Shown here in pieces: positions 40,604 through 48,972 of a stretch of 54,795 bases of DNA; within the stretch, counting starts at the first letter, position 1; every line of letters starts with the position of its first letter. Source of the DNA: Sphingomonas sp. BAUL-RG-20F-R05-02 (lineage in GTDB: Bacteria; Pseudomonadota; Alphaproteobacteria; Sphingomonadales; Sphingomonadaceae); the NCBI RefSeq assembly GCF_022662305.1, contig NZ_JAKNQH010000018.1, positions 1 to 54,795 on the forward strand. Direction: 5' to 3'. The notes below the pieces were generated by a model, which saw only the letters and a list, made by a program, of their open reading frames with translations, was not told where the DNA came from and did no database searches. A program made the translations under genes and the position numbers.

Positions 40604-40666
40604 GACCCACAACCAGTCGTTCGCGACGTATCTACCTCACCCCAACTACAGCCATCCGTTCATGTT
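40604..40666 (+). repeat. Dispersed intergenic repeat A, copy 6
   Basis: Starts GACCCACAACCAGTCGTTCG, then CACCCCAACTACAGCCATCC and GTTCATGT. It fills the gap between the hemerythrin gene and the 3' end of the Crp/Fnr-type gene. Confidence 0.7.
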
Positions 40667-40771
40667 GATTTAGCGTCCAAACTTAGCTTGGAGGCAAGTC
40701 GGTGCGATATGAGTTGTTTTGGGCTACAAATGGGGACGCCATGGGAGGCGTCAGTCTGCGATTAAATTTTA

Positions 40772-41530
40772 TTAGAGGCCGAGTAGACGTCGATACTCTG
40801 CCTCGGCGAATCCGTAGGTGTCGCCAGCGAGCCGCAGCAGCCGCTCCCGGTCACGCACGATCACGCGCCCACGCACGGATCGGACAGCCTCATCCTCTTC
40901 GAGCTTGTGGAGAGCGTCGGTCACGCTGCTGCGACGAACGCCAAGCATTAGCCTGAACTCCTCGTGCGTCATGCAGATGTCGTCCTCCTGCACGCGGTCG
41001 TGGTAGAGCAGGATCCATCGCGCCATCCGCCGTTCGATCGAGTGTGCGAGCGACGAGACGATCGTCCTGGACATCTGGGTCATGACTACGTCGACGAAGC
41101 GAAGCAGGACGGTTCGGATTGCCGGACGTTCGGCCACTATCCCGTTTAACGCCGCGGCCGACAGCCTCATCGCTGTGCCGTGTTCGGCCCTCATCACCAC
41201 GTCATGCGCCCAGCGCCCGTTGCCAAGCAGCAGCTGCCAACCGATGAACCCCTCACTCCCGACCAGCGCGACAGCATAGCGGCGATCGCCCTCAAGCGAG
41301 TCGAGTATTGCAGCGATGCCGGTCAACGGGAAGCAGATGCTGTCTGCCGCATCGCCGGCCCGCGCGATCATGTCGCCGTTGCGGAACGGCACAAGTTCGA
41401 GATGCGGCGCAAGCGCGGCGCGGTCAGCGTCATTCAAGAGACGCAGCAGAGCATTCGCCTCACACGGCGTCGCGTGGGAACCCCTTGTCATATCCGCCTT
41501 CAAAGCCTGACCATTCATTCCGCAGTCCAT
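40772..41530 (-). CDS. Crp/Fnr-family transcriptional regulator
   Basis: 252 residues from the first ATG; the ATG at 41491 (AAGGCGG just before it) would give a more usual 239. The cyclic-nucleotide-binding-like domain (HLELVPFRNGDMIARAGDAA; SICFPLTGIAAILDSLEGDR) is followed by a dimerisation helix and a winged helix (MTHEEFRLMLGVRRSSVTDA). No Fnr-type Cys cluster and no typical cAMP-contact motif are visible, so the signal is unknown. It is divergent from the hydrolase/catalase-like cluster starting at 41628 and may control it. Confidence 0.9.
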   Translation of the reverse strand: MDCGMNGQALKADMTRGSHATPCEANALLRLLNDADRAALAPHLELVPFRNGDMIARAGDAADSICFPLTGIAAILDSLEGDRRYAVALVGSEGFIGWQLLLGNGRWAHDVVMRAEHGTAMRLSAAALNGIVAERPAIRTVLLRFVDVVMTQMSRTIVSSLAHSIERRMARWILLYHDRVQEDDICMTHEEFRLMLGVRRSSVTDALHKLEEDEAVRSVRGRVIVRDRERLLRLAGDTYGFAEAEYRRLLGL

Positions 41531-41627
41531 ACGCCCGAACCCCGCCCCTCAAGCCGTGCGTCTACTTTCGTACCGAAACGCAGAGTGTCGCTGATAGTTG
41601 GGAATAAGATAGTTACAGGAGTGATTT

Positions 41628-42737
41628 TTGCGCAGAACCATTGCAATGCTGATTGCCGCCTCGACCGCCGTTGCCGGCGTTCCAGCTCTGGCCCAGTCGG
41701 CACGCTCGGTCACAGCCCCGCCGCTGCCGCCGCCCCTCGCGACATCCGTGCAGCCACCGAAAGCCGCGCCCGACATGCAGTCGGTCCTAGACGCGCTCGC
41801 AACGCTCGGTGGCAAGCCGATCGAGACGCTAACTCCGGCCGTGGCGCGTATGCAGCCGTCGGCCGCTGATGGCGCAAAGGCAGCGATGGCGAAGAAGGGC
41901 ATGTCGACCGAGCCCGACGCTGCCGTCACGACCCAGGACGTGCCGTACGGCAGCGACCCCAAGCAATTCGCCCGCATCTACAAGCCGGCCAATGCCCCCG
42001 CTGGCGGCAAGCCCATGCCGGTTATCGTCTACTATCACGGCGGCGGCTGGGTCATTGCCGACGTGGACACCTACGATGCCGCACCGCGGGCCATGTCGAA
42101 GGCGCTGAATGCGATCGTGGTCTCGGTCGAGTACCGCCACGCACCCGAGTTCAAATTCCCTGCACAGCATGACGATGCGGCCGCGGCCTATCGCTGGACG
42201 CTGCAGAATGCAGCGAGCTGGGGCGGCGACCCTGCGCAGATCGCCACGGTTGGAGAGAGCGCCGGAGGCAACCTCGCGGTTGCAACCGCGATCTATGCCC
42301 GGGACAATGGCCTAACGCTGCCGCGTCACATCATCTCGGTCTATCCGATCGCCAACAGCAGCATGACGCTGCCCTCGCGACGGGACTCGGCCAGTGCCAA
42401 GCCGCTGAATGGCGCGATGCTGCCTTGGTTCGGCTATTACTATCAGACGAGCAAGGCGGATGCGCAGGATCCCCGGCTGAACCTGGTTGCCGCGAACCTC
42501 CGTGGGCTTCCGCCCACGACGATCATCAACGCGCAGATCGATCCGCTGCGCTCGGATGGTGAGACGTTGGCGGCTGCGATGCGGGCGGCTGGTGACAAGG
42601 TTGAACAAAAAACCTTCCCAGGCGTGACGCATGAGTTCTTCGGCATGGCCAAGGTCGTGAACGGCGCCAAGCAGGCGAACGACCTGGCAGTTGCTCGGCT
42701 GCGCGCAGCGTTCGCAGCGCCTGCCAGCCGGCGCTAA
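41628..42737 (+). CDS. Secreted alpha/beta-hydrolase (HSL-type esterase)
   Basis: 369 residues from a TTG, chosen because AGGAG lies six bases upstream and the signal peptide (MRRTIAMLIAASTAVAGVPA, LAQ) then is complete. The hormone-sensitive-lipase landmarks are HGGGWVIADVDTYD (oxyanion hole), the nucleophile elbow GESAGGN, Asp in NAQIDPLRSDGETLA and His in FPGVTHEFFGM. An unusual 70-residue Ala/Pro-rich segment separates the signal peptide from the catalytic domain. It acts on acyl esters, probably in the periplasm; substrate unknown. Confidence 0.92.
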   Translation: MRRTIAMLIAASTAVAGVPALAQSARSVTAPPLPPPLATSVQPPKAAPDMQSVLDALATLGGKPIETLTPAVARMQPSAADGAKAAMAKKGMSTEPDAAVTTQDVPYGSDPKQFARIYKPANAPAGGKPMPVIVYYHGGGWVIADVDTYDAAPRAMSKALNAIVVSVEYRHAPEFKFPAQHDDAAAAYRWTLQNAASWGGDPAQIATVGESAGGNLAVATAIYARDNGLTLPRHIISVYPIANSSMTLPSRRDSASAKPLNGAMLPWFGYYYQTSKADAQDPRLNLVAANLRGLPPTTIINAQIDPLRSDGETLAAAMRAAGDKVEQKTFPGVTHEFFGMAKVVNGAKQANDLAVARLRAAFAAPASRR

Positions 42738-42749
42738 GCGTATGGGGTG

Positions 42750-42780
42750 GCGGCCGGTTGGCCGCTGCCTCTTCTTTGTT
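42750..42780 (+). terminator. Rho-independent-like terminator after the esterase gene
   Basis: GCGGCC-GGTT-GGCCGC is a perfect six-bp hairpin (42750-42765) followed by the pyrimidine-rich TGCCTCTTCTTTGTT. Confidence 0.6.
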
Positions 42781-42797
42781 CGATAGGATCTGCGACC

Positions 42798-43880
42798 ATG
42801 ACCCAAGCACCAGTCCGCTACTCCCCCGACGTCGAGGACGTGAAGCCGGAAGAAGCCGAGACCATCGCTCAGCTCAACCAGACGTTCGACAAGATCCTTG
42901 AGAAGACGGCGGAGGATTATGGTCATGCCGTTCGCTCCGTTCATGCCAAGGCACACGGCTTTCTCGAAGGCACGCTGACTATCCGTGATGGACTGCCCGA
43001 GGAGCTGGCCCAGGGGATGTTTGCAACGCCGGGCGAGCACAAGATCGTCATGCGCTTCTCGACCAACGCCGGCGACATTCTGCCGGACACCATCAGCCTG
43101 CCGCGCGGTCTGGCAATCAAGGTCATGGGTGTGGACGGTGCACGGCTTCCAGGCGCTGACGGGAACACGCAGGACTTCGTGATGGTCAACGGCCCGGTGT
43201 TCCAGAACAAGACCGCAGACCAGTTTCTGGGCAACCTGAAGCTCCTGGCCGGCACTACTGACAAGCTCGAGGGCACCAAGGAGGCGATGTCCAAGGTGCT
43301 CCGCGGCGTGAACACCGTGCTAAGCGCGGTAGGGATTGAAAGCCCGAAAGTGCAGACGCTCGGCGGGGCGCCCAACTCCGATCCCCTTGGCGAGACCTAC
43401 TTCAGTGTCACGCCATTCCGCTATGGCGACTACATCGCCAAATTCGCGATCTTCCCCGTGTCCAAGGACCTGACCGATCAGACCGACACCACCATCGACG
43501 CGACTGGCCGGCCGGACGCCCTACGTGACGTGATCCGCTCAGAGACCCAGGTGCTTGAGATGGAGTGGGAACTGCGCGTGCAGCTGTGCCGCGACCTCGA
43601 CAAGCAGCCGATCGAGGACTCGACCGTCGAGTGGAAGCAGGACGATGCGCCCTTTCAGACCGTGGCGACGATCCGTGCAGCCAGGCAGGACAGCCTGACT
43701 GAGGACAAGTTTCAGCAGATCAACGAGGAAATGCGCTTCTCGATCTGGACCGGCCTCGCCGCACATCAGCCGCTTGGAAACATCAACCGTGCGCGTAACG
43801 GGACCTACCGCCACTCCGCCGACTTTCGCGCTCGCGTGAACGGTTGCCCCTACCATGAGCCAGTTGGCGGTCGCGCGTGA
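42798..43880 (+). CDS. Catalase-like haem protein (y4iL-like), copy 1
   Basis: 360 residues from the ATG at 42798. It has the catalase-fold start with the distal His (VRSVHAKAHGFLEGTLTIRD), a catalase-like core (IVMRFSTNAGDILPDTISLP; RGLAIKVMGV; TQDFVMVNGPVF) and ends CPYHEPVGG. Much shorter than true catalases (about 480 or more), it belongs to the catalase-like group whose activity is uncertain; peroxidase or fatty-acid peroxide chemistry is possible. A related gene lies at 46093, on the other side of the fused hydrolase gene. Confidence 0.85.
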   Translation: MTQAPVRYSPDVEDVKPEEAETIAQLNQTFDKILEKTAEDYGHAVRSVHAKAHGFLEGTLTIRDGLPEELAQGMFATPGEHKIVMRFSTNAGDILPDTISLPRGLAIKVMGVDGARLPGADGNTQDFVMVNGPVFQNKTADQFLGNLKLLAGTTDKLEGTKEAMSKVLRGVNTVLSAVGIESPKVQTLGGAPNSDPLGETYFSVTPFRYGDYIAKFAIFPVSKDLTDQTDTTIDATGRPDALRDVIRSETQVLEMEWELRVQLCRDLDKQPIEDSTVEWKQDDAPFQTVATIRAARQDSLTEDKFQQINEEMRFSIWTGLAAHQPLGNINRARNGTYRHSADFRARVNGCPYHEPVGGRA

Positions 43881-44050
43881 TCAGGAGGGTGGCGCTCGTC
43901 CCTTGACGCAGACCCTGAGCAGATCGGCGTGGCGACGAATTGAGTGCTTGGTCGTTCTGAAAGCCATCACGTCGATGCTTTCGAAGCAGAGGTGAAACGG
44001 CGGAGCCGACGACACGTTCGAAAAACCTTGAACCGCCAGGAGGCTGACAA

Positions 44051-46081
44051 ATGCCGATGATTACCGCTGGCGACCTGAACATGGAGGTGTCGCTTCACGG
44101 CACGGAGCAGGGACAACCGTTGCTCCTCATCCATGGGTGGCCGGATGACGCGTCGACGTGGGATCAGGTGGCACCCGCTCTAGCTGCCGAAGGATTTCGC
44201 GTCATCGTTCCTACGTTGCGTGGGTTCGGCGCCACCCGCTTCGTCAACGACGATGTCTTGCGGACCGGCAACAGCGCAATGCTGGCGATTGACGTGATCG
44301 CGCTGCTCGACGCGCTCGGCATCGACCGCTTCATGGTCGCCGGACACGACTGGGGGTCGAACACCGCCGAAGCTCTTGCGGTAGGCTGGCCCGATCGGGT
44401 GGAGCGGATGGCGATGCTGTCGACCCCACCTCGGCTCGGCGGCATGCCGACGCCGCCATTCGAGCAGACTCAGCGGCAATGGTATCACTGGTTTATCGCC
44501 ACCGCGCGCGGGGCGGAGGCGGTACGTGCAGACCCACGCAAGTTCACGCATCTGCATTGGGTCAACTGGTCGCCACCGCGATGGTTCAACGAGGTGACGT
44601 TCGACCGTGTCGCGCGGTCGTTCGACAATCCCGACTGGGTCGACGTGACGCTCCACAGCTATCGGGCGCGCTGGGGCGAAGCGGAGCCGGATCCACGAAG
44701 TGCCTGCCTGGAGGACAAGGTCGAGGCAACCAAGACCTTGTCTCTGCCGACGCTCTACATCCACGGCGATGCCGATGGCGTCAATCCGCCCTCGACGGCG
44801 GAGGATGTGCGAGCAAAATTCGCCGGGCCGTTCGCCCGCATCACCATGACCGGGGTCGGCCACTTTCCACAGCGCGAGAACCCGCAAGCGGTGGTGCGCC
44901 ACCTCCTTACTCTCTTCGCCGGCAATCCCGCCGCGCTTACCGATGTCACCGATAGGAACCTGTCTATGAAGAAAGCCGCCCCCTATGCCGCCGGGATCGC
45001 CGCCATCGGCCTGGTCGCCGCTGCCGCAGTCGGCGTCGCTCACGCGCAGGGACGCAGCGCACAGCTGACGCAGGTGGCGCAGTTCGACCATCAGGCGACC
45101 GGCGTCGCCGTGACTGAGGATGGCCGTCGCTTCGTCAACTTTCCGCGCTGGACGGACGACGCGCCCATCTCTGTTGCCGAGGTGATGAAGGACGGATCCC
45201 TACGTCCCTATCCCGACGCCAAGTGGAACAGCTGGCGCAATGCTCGTGCCAACGAGTTGCCGGTCGGCGACTATTTCGTCTGCGTGCAGTCAATCGTGCC
45301 CGATGGCCACGGCAACCTCTGGGTGCTGGATCCCGGCGCCCCCGGAAACGAGAAGATCCTTGAAGGCGCGCCCAAGCTCGTCCGCATCGATCTGGCATCG
45401 AATACGGTGACGAAGACGATCCTAGTTCCCGGCAACGTGGCGTTGCAGGGCACCTACCTCAACGACATCCGCTTCTCGCCCGACGGCAAGACCGGCTACA
45501 TCACCGACAGCGGCACGCGCGGCGCCATCATCGTTGTCGATCTGGAAAGCGGCCAGAGCCACCGCGCGCTTGACGGGCACGCGTCAACGCAGATCGACAA
45601 GACAGTCAAGGTCACGCTTGACGGCAAGCCACTGGTGCGCCCCGATGGCCGCCAGCCCGCCTTCGCCGCCGATGGCATCGCGATCTCAAAAGACGGCAAG
45701 ACGCTCTACTATCAGGCGCTGACCGGCAAGACGCTGTACGCGATTGACACCGCCAAGCTGCGGTCAAACGTGAGCGAAGCCGACAGGGCGGCAGCCGTAA
45801 AGACGGTCGCGCAGACGCATGTCGCTGATGGCCTATGGATGAGCAAGGCAGGCGTACTCTACCTCACCTCGCCCACTGACTATGCCATCAAGCGGCTGAA
45901 CGGCGCGACGGTCGAGACGGTGCTGACCGACCGCCGCCTGCGCTGGCCCGACACCTTCTCCGAAGGGCGCGACGGGACGATGTACGTTACCGCGAGCCAT
46001 ATCCAGGACACCAACTGGTTCACGCCCGGCGCACCGCCGTCTATCAAGACGCAGCTGTTCTCCTTCGCGCCCGCCAAGTGA
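44051..46081 (+). CDS. Fused epoxide-hydrolase-like / Yellow (MRJP)-like protein
   Basis: 676 residues; AGGAGG precedes the ATG. Residues 1-300 form an alpha/beta-hydrolase of the epoxide hydrolase type: HGWPDD at 28-33, nucleophile Asp100 in AGHDWGS, His in GVGHFPQRE. Residues 306-676 form a Yellow/major-royal-jelly-like propeller (IVPDGHGNLWVLDPGAPGNE; YLNDIRFSPDGKTGYITDSG). Between them, with no stop codon, residue 306 starts a complete signal peptide (MKKAAPYAAGIAAIGLVAAA, ...AHAQ) whose ATG at 44966 has its own AGGAA seven bases upstream. Either both are made as separate proteins, the second by internal initiation, or as one fusion. The 3' end overlaps the following gene's GTG. Confidence 0.85.
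   Translation: MPMITAGDLNMEVSLHGTEQGQPLLLIHGWPDDASTWDQVAPALAAEGFRVIVPTLRGFGATRFVNDDVLRTGNSAMLAIDVIALLDALGIDRFMVAGHDWGSNTAEALAVGWPDRVERMAMLSTPPRLGGMPTPPFEQTQRQWYHWFIATARGAEAVRADPRKFTHLHWVNWSPPRWFNEVTFDRVARSFDNPDWVDVTLHSYRARWGEAEPDPRSACLEDKVEATKTLSLPTLYIHGDADGVNPPSTAEDVRAKFAGPFARITMTGVGHFPQRENPQAVVRHLLTLFAGNPAALTDVTDRNLSMKKAAPYAAGIAAIGLVAAAAVGVAHAQGRSAQLTQVAQFDHQATGVAVTEDGRRFVNFPRWTDDAPISVAEVMKDGSLRPYPDAKWNSWRNARANELPVGDYFVCVQSIVPDGHGNLWVLDPGAPGNEKILEGAPKLVRIDLASNTVTKTILVPGNVALQGTYLNDIRFSPDGKTGYITDSGTRGAIIVVDLESGQSHRALDGHASTQIDKTVKVTLDGKPLVRPDGRQPAFAADGIAISKDGKTLYYQALTGKTLYAIDTAKLRSNVSEADRAAAVKTVAQTHVADGLWMSKAGVLYLTSPTDYAIKRLNGATVETVLTDRRLRWPDTFSEGRDGTMYVTASHIQDTNWFTPGAPPSIKTQLFSFAPAK
44953..44968 (+). 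promoter_or_regulatory. Internal ribosome binding site and start in the fused gene
   Basis: AGGAA at 44954-44958 precedes the ATG at 44966, which opens a canonical signal peptide in the same frame as the upstream hydrolase. This supports independent translation of the Yellow/MRJP-like half as an exported protein. Confidence 0.55.
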
Positions 46082-46092
46082 TCGGACATTCC

Positions 46093-47178
46093 ATGACCTA
46101 TCTGCGCTATTCGCCCGACATCGAAACACGCGAGTCCGACGAACAGGAGAGCATCGACGGCATCATTCAAGGCATGACCCAGGAAAGCCGGACCGTCGAG
46201 AAGCGCGACGGACACGCGGTACGCGCGAGCCACGCCAAGAGCACGGCTTGTGTGATCGGCAAGCTCATCGTCGCGCCTCGGTTGCCGCCCGAACTTGCAC
46301 AAGGCCTATTCGCGGAGCCGGGCACGTTCGATGTTGCCGTCCGCTTCGCGCAAGGGCCGGGTGAGAAACTGGGCGACCGTGTCTCGACCCATCGTGGCAT
46401 GTCGATCAAGGTGTTCGGCGTCGATGGCGCGAAGCTGCCCGGCCATGACGCACCGACGCAGGACTTAGTCCTCGCCAGCGGTACGACCTTCCCAGCAGGC
46501 ACCGCTGCGGGTTTCCTCTCGCAGGCCAAAAAAATAGGCCTGACGGTTCCCATGCCCGAGGGGGTGAAGAGTGCGGCCGCCTCTGTCGCTCGCAATATCA
46601 ACAAGGTGTTGAACGCGGTTGGTGCGGGTCTAAGCCCGACGCTGGACTTCTATGGCCATCCCTTCAGTCACCCGCTGGTCGAGGAATATTTCAGCCAGTG
46701 TCCAGTGCGCTTCGGCGACCATGTCGCCAAGATCGGGGCCTTTCCGGTTGCGGCAGAGCAGAAGGCGCTCGCCGATTGGCAGCTCGACGCGCATCAGGAT
46801 GAGGATGGTTTTCGCCATGCCGCGGTCGATTACTTCGAAGGTAACGACGCAGTGTTCGAACTTCGGGCGCAGCTGTGGACCGATGCCGAGACGCAGCCCA
46901 TCGAGGACACCTCCGTCGACTGGCCGATGAGCGAAAGCCCGTATCGTACCATCGCCACCATCCGACTGCCGCAACAGTCAGCTTATGGTCCAGACCGCGT
47001 CCGCTATTTCGACGAGGTGATGACGTTCCGCCCGGCCCATAGTCTCGAGGTCCATCGCCCGCTGGGCGGAGTGATGCGCGCGCGCATGCAGGTCTACCAG
47101 GCGCTCAGCGACCTACGTCACCGAGAGAACGGCATTGCCGCCGCGAACACCGCCGACATCCAGGACATTCCAACCTGA
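46093..47178 (+). CDS. Catalase-like haem protein (y4iL-like), copy 2
   Basis: 361 residues from the ATG at 46093 (a GTG at 46078 overlaps the previous stop and would add five). Same design as copy 1: HAVRASHAKSTACVIGKLIV with the distal His, RGMSIKVFGVDGAKLPGHDA, TQDLVLASGTTFPAG, then LEVHRPLGGVMRARMQVYQA. The two are recognisably paralogous but diverged throughout, so an old duplication or separate acquisition. The haem-ligand Tyr was not located with confidence. Confidence 0.83.
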   Translation: MTYLRYSPDIETRESDEQESIDGIIQGMTQESRTVEKRDGHAVRASHAKSTACVIGKLIVAPRLPPELAQGLFAEPGTFDVAVRFAQGPGEKLGDRVSTHRGMSIKVFGVDGAKLPGHDAPTQDLVLASGTTFPAGTAAGFLSQAKKIGLTVPMPEGVKSAAASVARNINKVLNAVGAGLSPTLDFYGHPFSHPLVEEYFSQCPVRFGDHVAKIGAFPVAAEQKALADWQLDAHQDEDGFRHAAVDYFEGNDAVFELRAQLWTDAETQPIEDTSVDWPMSESPYRTIATIRLPQQSAYGPDRVRYFDEVMTFRPAHSLEVHRPLGGVMRARMQVYQALSDLRHRENGIAAANTADIQDIPT

Positions 47179-47215
47179 GCTGTACGCCAGTGCTAAAGAT
47201 AGTGAGAGGTCAATC

Positions 47216-47260
47216 ATGAAATTCGAAGACAAGCACGATGTTCAGGCGGAGAACGCGTGA
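47216..47260 (+). CDS. 14-codon leader ORF coupled to the SDR gene
   Basis: AGAGGT lies five bases before an ATG that opens MKFEDKHDVQAENA and stops at TGA, which shares its A with the SDR start codon (TGATG). The arrangement is that of a translational-coupling leader. The peptide itself is not recognised. Confidence 0.4.
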   Translation: MKFEDKHDVQAENA

Positions 47261-48021
47261 TGGCGCGCTTTTCCAACAAGGTCATCATCATCACGGGTGC
47301 CGCCTCGGGGACCGGTGAAGGGGCCGCGCGCCGCTTCGCCGAGGAATGCGCAACGCTGGTGTTAGGCGACATCGACAAGGCCGCGCTCGACAAGCTGGCG
47401 GGCGAACCGCACGGCACAGTCGAAACCCGCGAAACCGACGTCTCCGACCGCGCTGCATGCGATGCGCTCGTCCAGGCTGCGATCGATCGCTTCGGTCGGA
47501 TCGATGTGCTCGTCAACGACGCCGGCGTCGATCATCTCGGCAAAGTCGATGAGGGCGACTTTTCCGAATTCACCAAAGTGATTGAGACCGACCTGTACGG
47601 CGTGGTTCATATGAGCCGCGCGGCAATCCCCCATCTGCGCCAGTCGAAAGGCTGCATTGTCAACGTCTCGTCGGTTTCCGGGCTGGGCGGCGACTGGAAC
47701 CACAGCTTCTATTGCGCGGCGAAGGGGGCGGTGAGCAACTTCACCCGTGCGTTGGCAATGGACGAGGCGAAGCACGGCGTCCGGGTCAACGCGGTCAATC
47801 CGTCGCTCACCTACACTGCGCTGACTGCGGGGATGAAGGAACAGCCTGAGCTCATCGCCAAATTCGAAGAGCGCATTCCGTTGGGTCGCGGTGCCGAGCC
47901 CGCCGACATCTCGGGCGTGATCGCATTCCTGGCGAGCGAGGATGCGCATTTTGTGACGGGCGTGAACCTGCCGGTTGACGGCGGTCTTACCGCGTCAAAC
48001 GGGCAACCGGCGCTGTCTTAA
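47260..48021 (+). CDS. SDR-family oxidoreductase (classical)
   Basis: 253 residues from the ATG in TGATG; a GTG at 47257 is possible. Cofactor motif TGAASGTGEGAA at 11-22, NDAGV (NNAG-type), catalytic Ser in NVSSVSGLGG, YCAAK (Tyr/Lys) and the C-terminal FVTGVNLPVDGGLTA. NAD(P)-dependent dehydrogenase of unknown substrate. Last gene of the cluster that includes both catalase-like proteins, followed by a strong hairpin. Confidence 0.92.
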   Translation: MARFSNKVIIITGAASGTGEGAARRFAEECATLVLGDIDKAALDKLAGEPHGTVETRETDVSDRAACDALVQAAIDRFGRIDVLVNDAGVDHLGKVDEGDFSEFTKVIETDLYGVVHMSRAAIPHLRQSKGCIVNVSSVSGLGGDWNHSFYCAAKGAVSNFTRALAMDEAKHGVRVNAVNPSLTYTALTAGMKEQPELIAKFEERIPLGRGAEPADISGVIAFLASEDAHFVTGVNLPVDGGLTASNGQPALS

Positions 48022-48022
48022 C

Positions 48023-48058
48023 GAATGTGAGGCGGGCCGTTGCGCCCGCCCACCATTC
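48023..48058 (+). terminator. Strong hairpin terminator after the SDR gene
   Basis: GGCGGGC at 48031-48037 pairs with GCCCGCC at 48044-48050, and the flanking GAATG/CATTC arms extend the stem. No long T-run follows, but position directly after the last gene of the cluster fits termination. Confidence 0.65.
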
Positions 48059-48137
48059 GGGACTGGACCATACCGCTGGTGCCGGATTTAGCACGAGCAA
48101 ATTGCTCAAGCCGATGGGATTTAGGTCGCAGCAATTG

Positions 48138-48248
48138 GACCCACTTCCGGCCGTTCGCGACGCGTTTTTGGTTTCCCAACTCCGGTCACCCGTTCATGTC
48201 GCTAGAACGTCCGGTTTCAGGCGTTCGAGAACAGCCGCGGAATGTCGC
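48138..48248 (+). repeat. Dispersed intergenic repeat A, copy 7 (long form)
   Basis: Starts GACCCACTTCCGGCCGTTCG, contains CACCCGTTCATGTCGCTAGA and CAGGCGTTCGAGAACAGCCG. Together with the copy at 34264 it defines the long form. Confidence 0.75.
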
Positions 48249-48278
48249 GGTGTGGTGGCAAGCGGACCTTCGTCTTTG

Positions 48279-48596
48279 TTACATGTGATTGTCTGGGTCC
48301 CAATCCCGGATGCTAGGTGTCACCGGAAGTCCAAGGCTTTGGCCATCAAGCCACTCGATTACTCGACCATCCATGTTCCTAGCTGCAAGTAGGTCTGTGT
48401 GGGCTAACATCATTCCGAGCAGTAGTGCTTGGACTTCATCCACGCCACCAGCCCGCTTGTTCTTCGTCCCCTCTGGCCAGTCGATTTGAACCGGGCAGAA
48501 GAAACTGCCAGCATCTTCCTGTGGTTTGTAAAAGCGACATTCCGCCTGCTGCCCGTCGATTTTGAAAACTCGTCGAGCGATCACGTCGTCGGTCAT
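48279..48596 (-). CDS. DUF6968-like small protein
   Basis: 105 residues from the ATG at 48596, which has AAGGAGGAG at about -10; the frame extends 13 codons further without a site. The sequence (MTDDVIARRVFKIDGQQAEC; RFYKPQED; FFCPVQIDWPEG; GGVDEVQALLLGMMLAHTDL; EWLDGQSLGLP) follows the pattern of DUF6968 proteins. No function is known. The gene is isolated between two repeat A copies. Confidence 0.6.
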   Translation of the reverse strand: MTDDVIARRVFKIDGQQAECRFYKPQEDAGSFFCPVQIDWPEGTKNKRAGGVDEVQALLLGMMLAHTDLLAARNMDGRVIEWLDGQSLGLPVTPSIRDWDPDNHM

Positions 48597-48972
48597 GCGG
48601 CTCCTCCTTCGTGATGGTCTAAACTCGCTCGCCAATGACCGCTAGTGGGCGCCTGCGGAAGGTCCGGTATTGGTCGGCTGACGTAGAGTAGCTGCCCTTC
48701 CCCTGCCCTCCGGCGCAACGACCCACAATCCGCCATTCAGGGCCGGTTTGCCGCTCCCCAACACCGGACGCCTGTTCATCTCGGGATCAGCGGCCAATTT
48801 AGGGTATTCCAACGCGCAGGCTGCATGCCGTGGTTTGGTGACTAGCGATCAAGCCGCTTTCGAGCGAGCAAAGCCGAAGAGCGGGCGTTCGCAATGCCAT
48901 ATACGCCTTTTGCCCGTCGCTCTGCCGGACGGATGCACTTGGCATGCACGCGACCATCGGTATCATGAGACA
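48597..48972. other. Intergenic region with repeat A copy 8
   Basis: About 375 bases. The plus-strand frame leading into the methyltransferase gene is open from 48748 but reads through the repeat and is not protein-like. Confidence 0.45.
48720..48783 (+). repeat. Dispersed intergenic repeat A, copy 8
   Basis: Starts GACCCACAATCCGCCATTCAG, then GCTCCCCAACACCGGACGCC and TGTTCATCTCGG. Confidence 0.7.
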
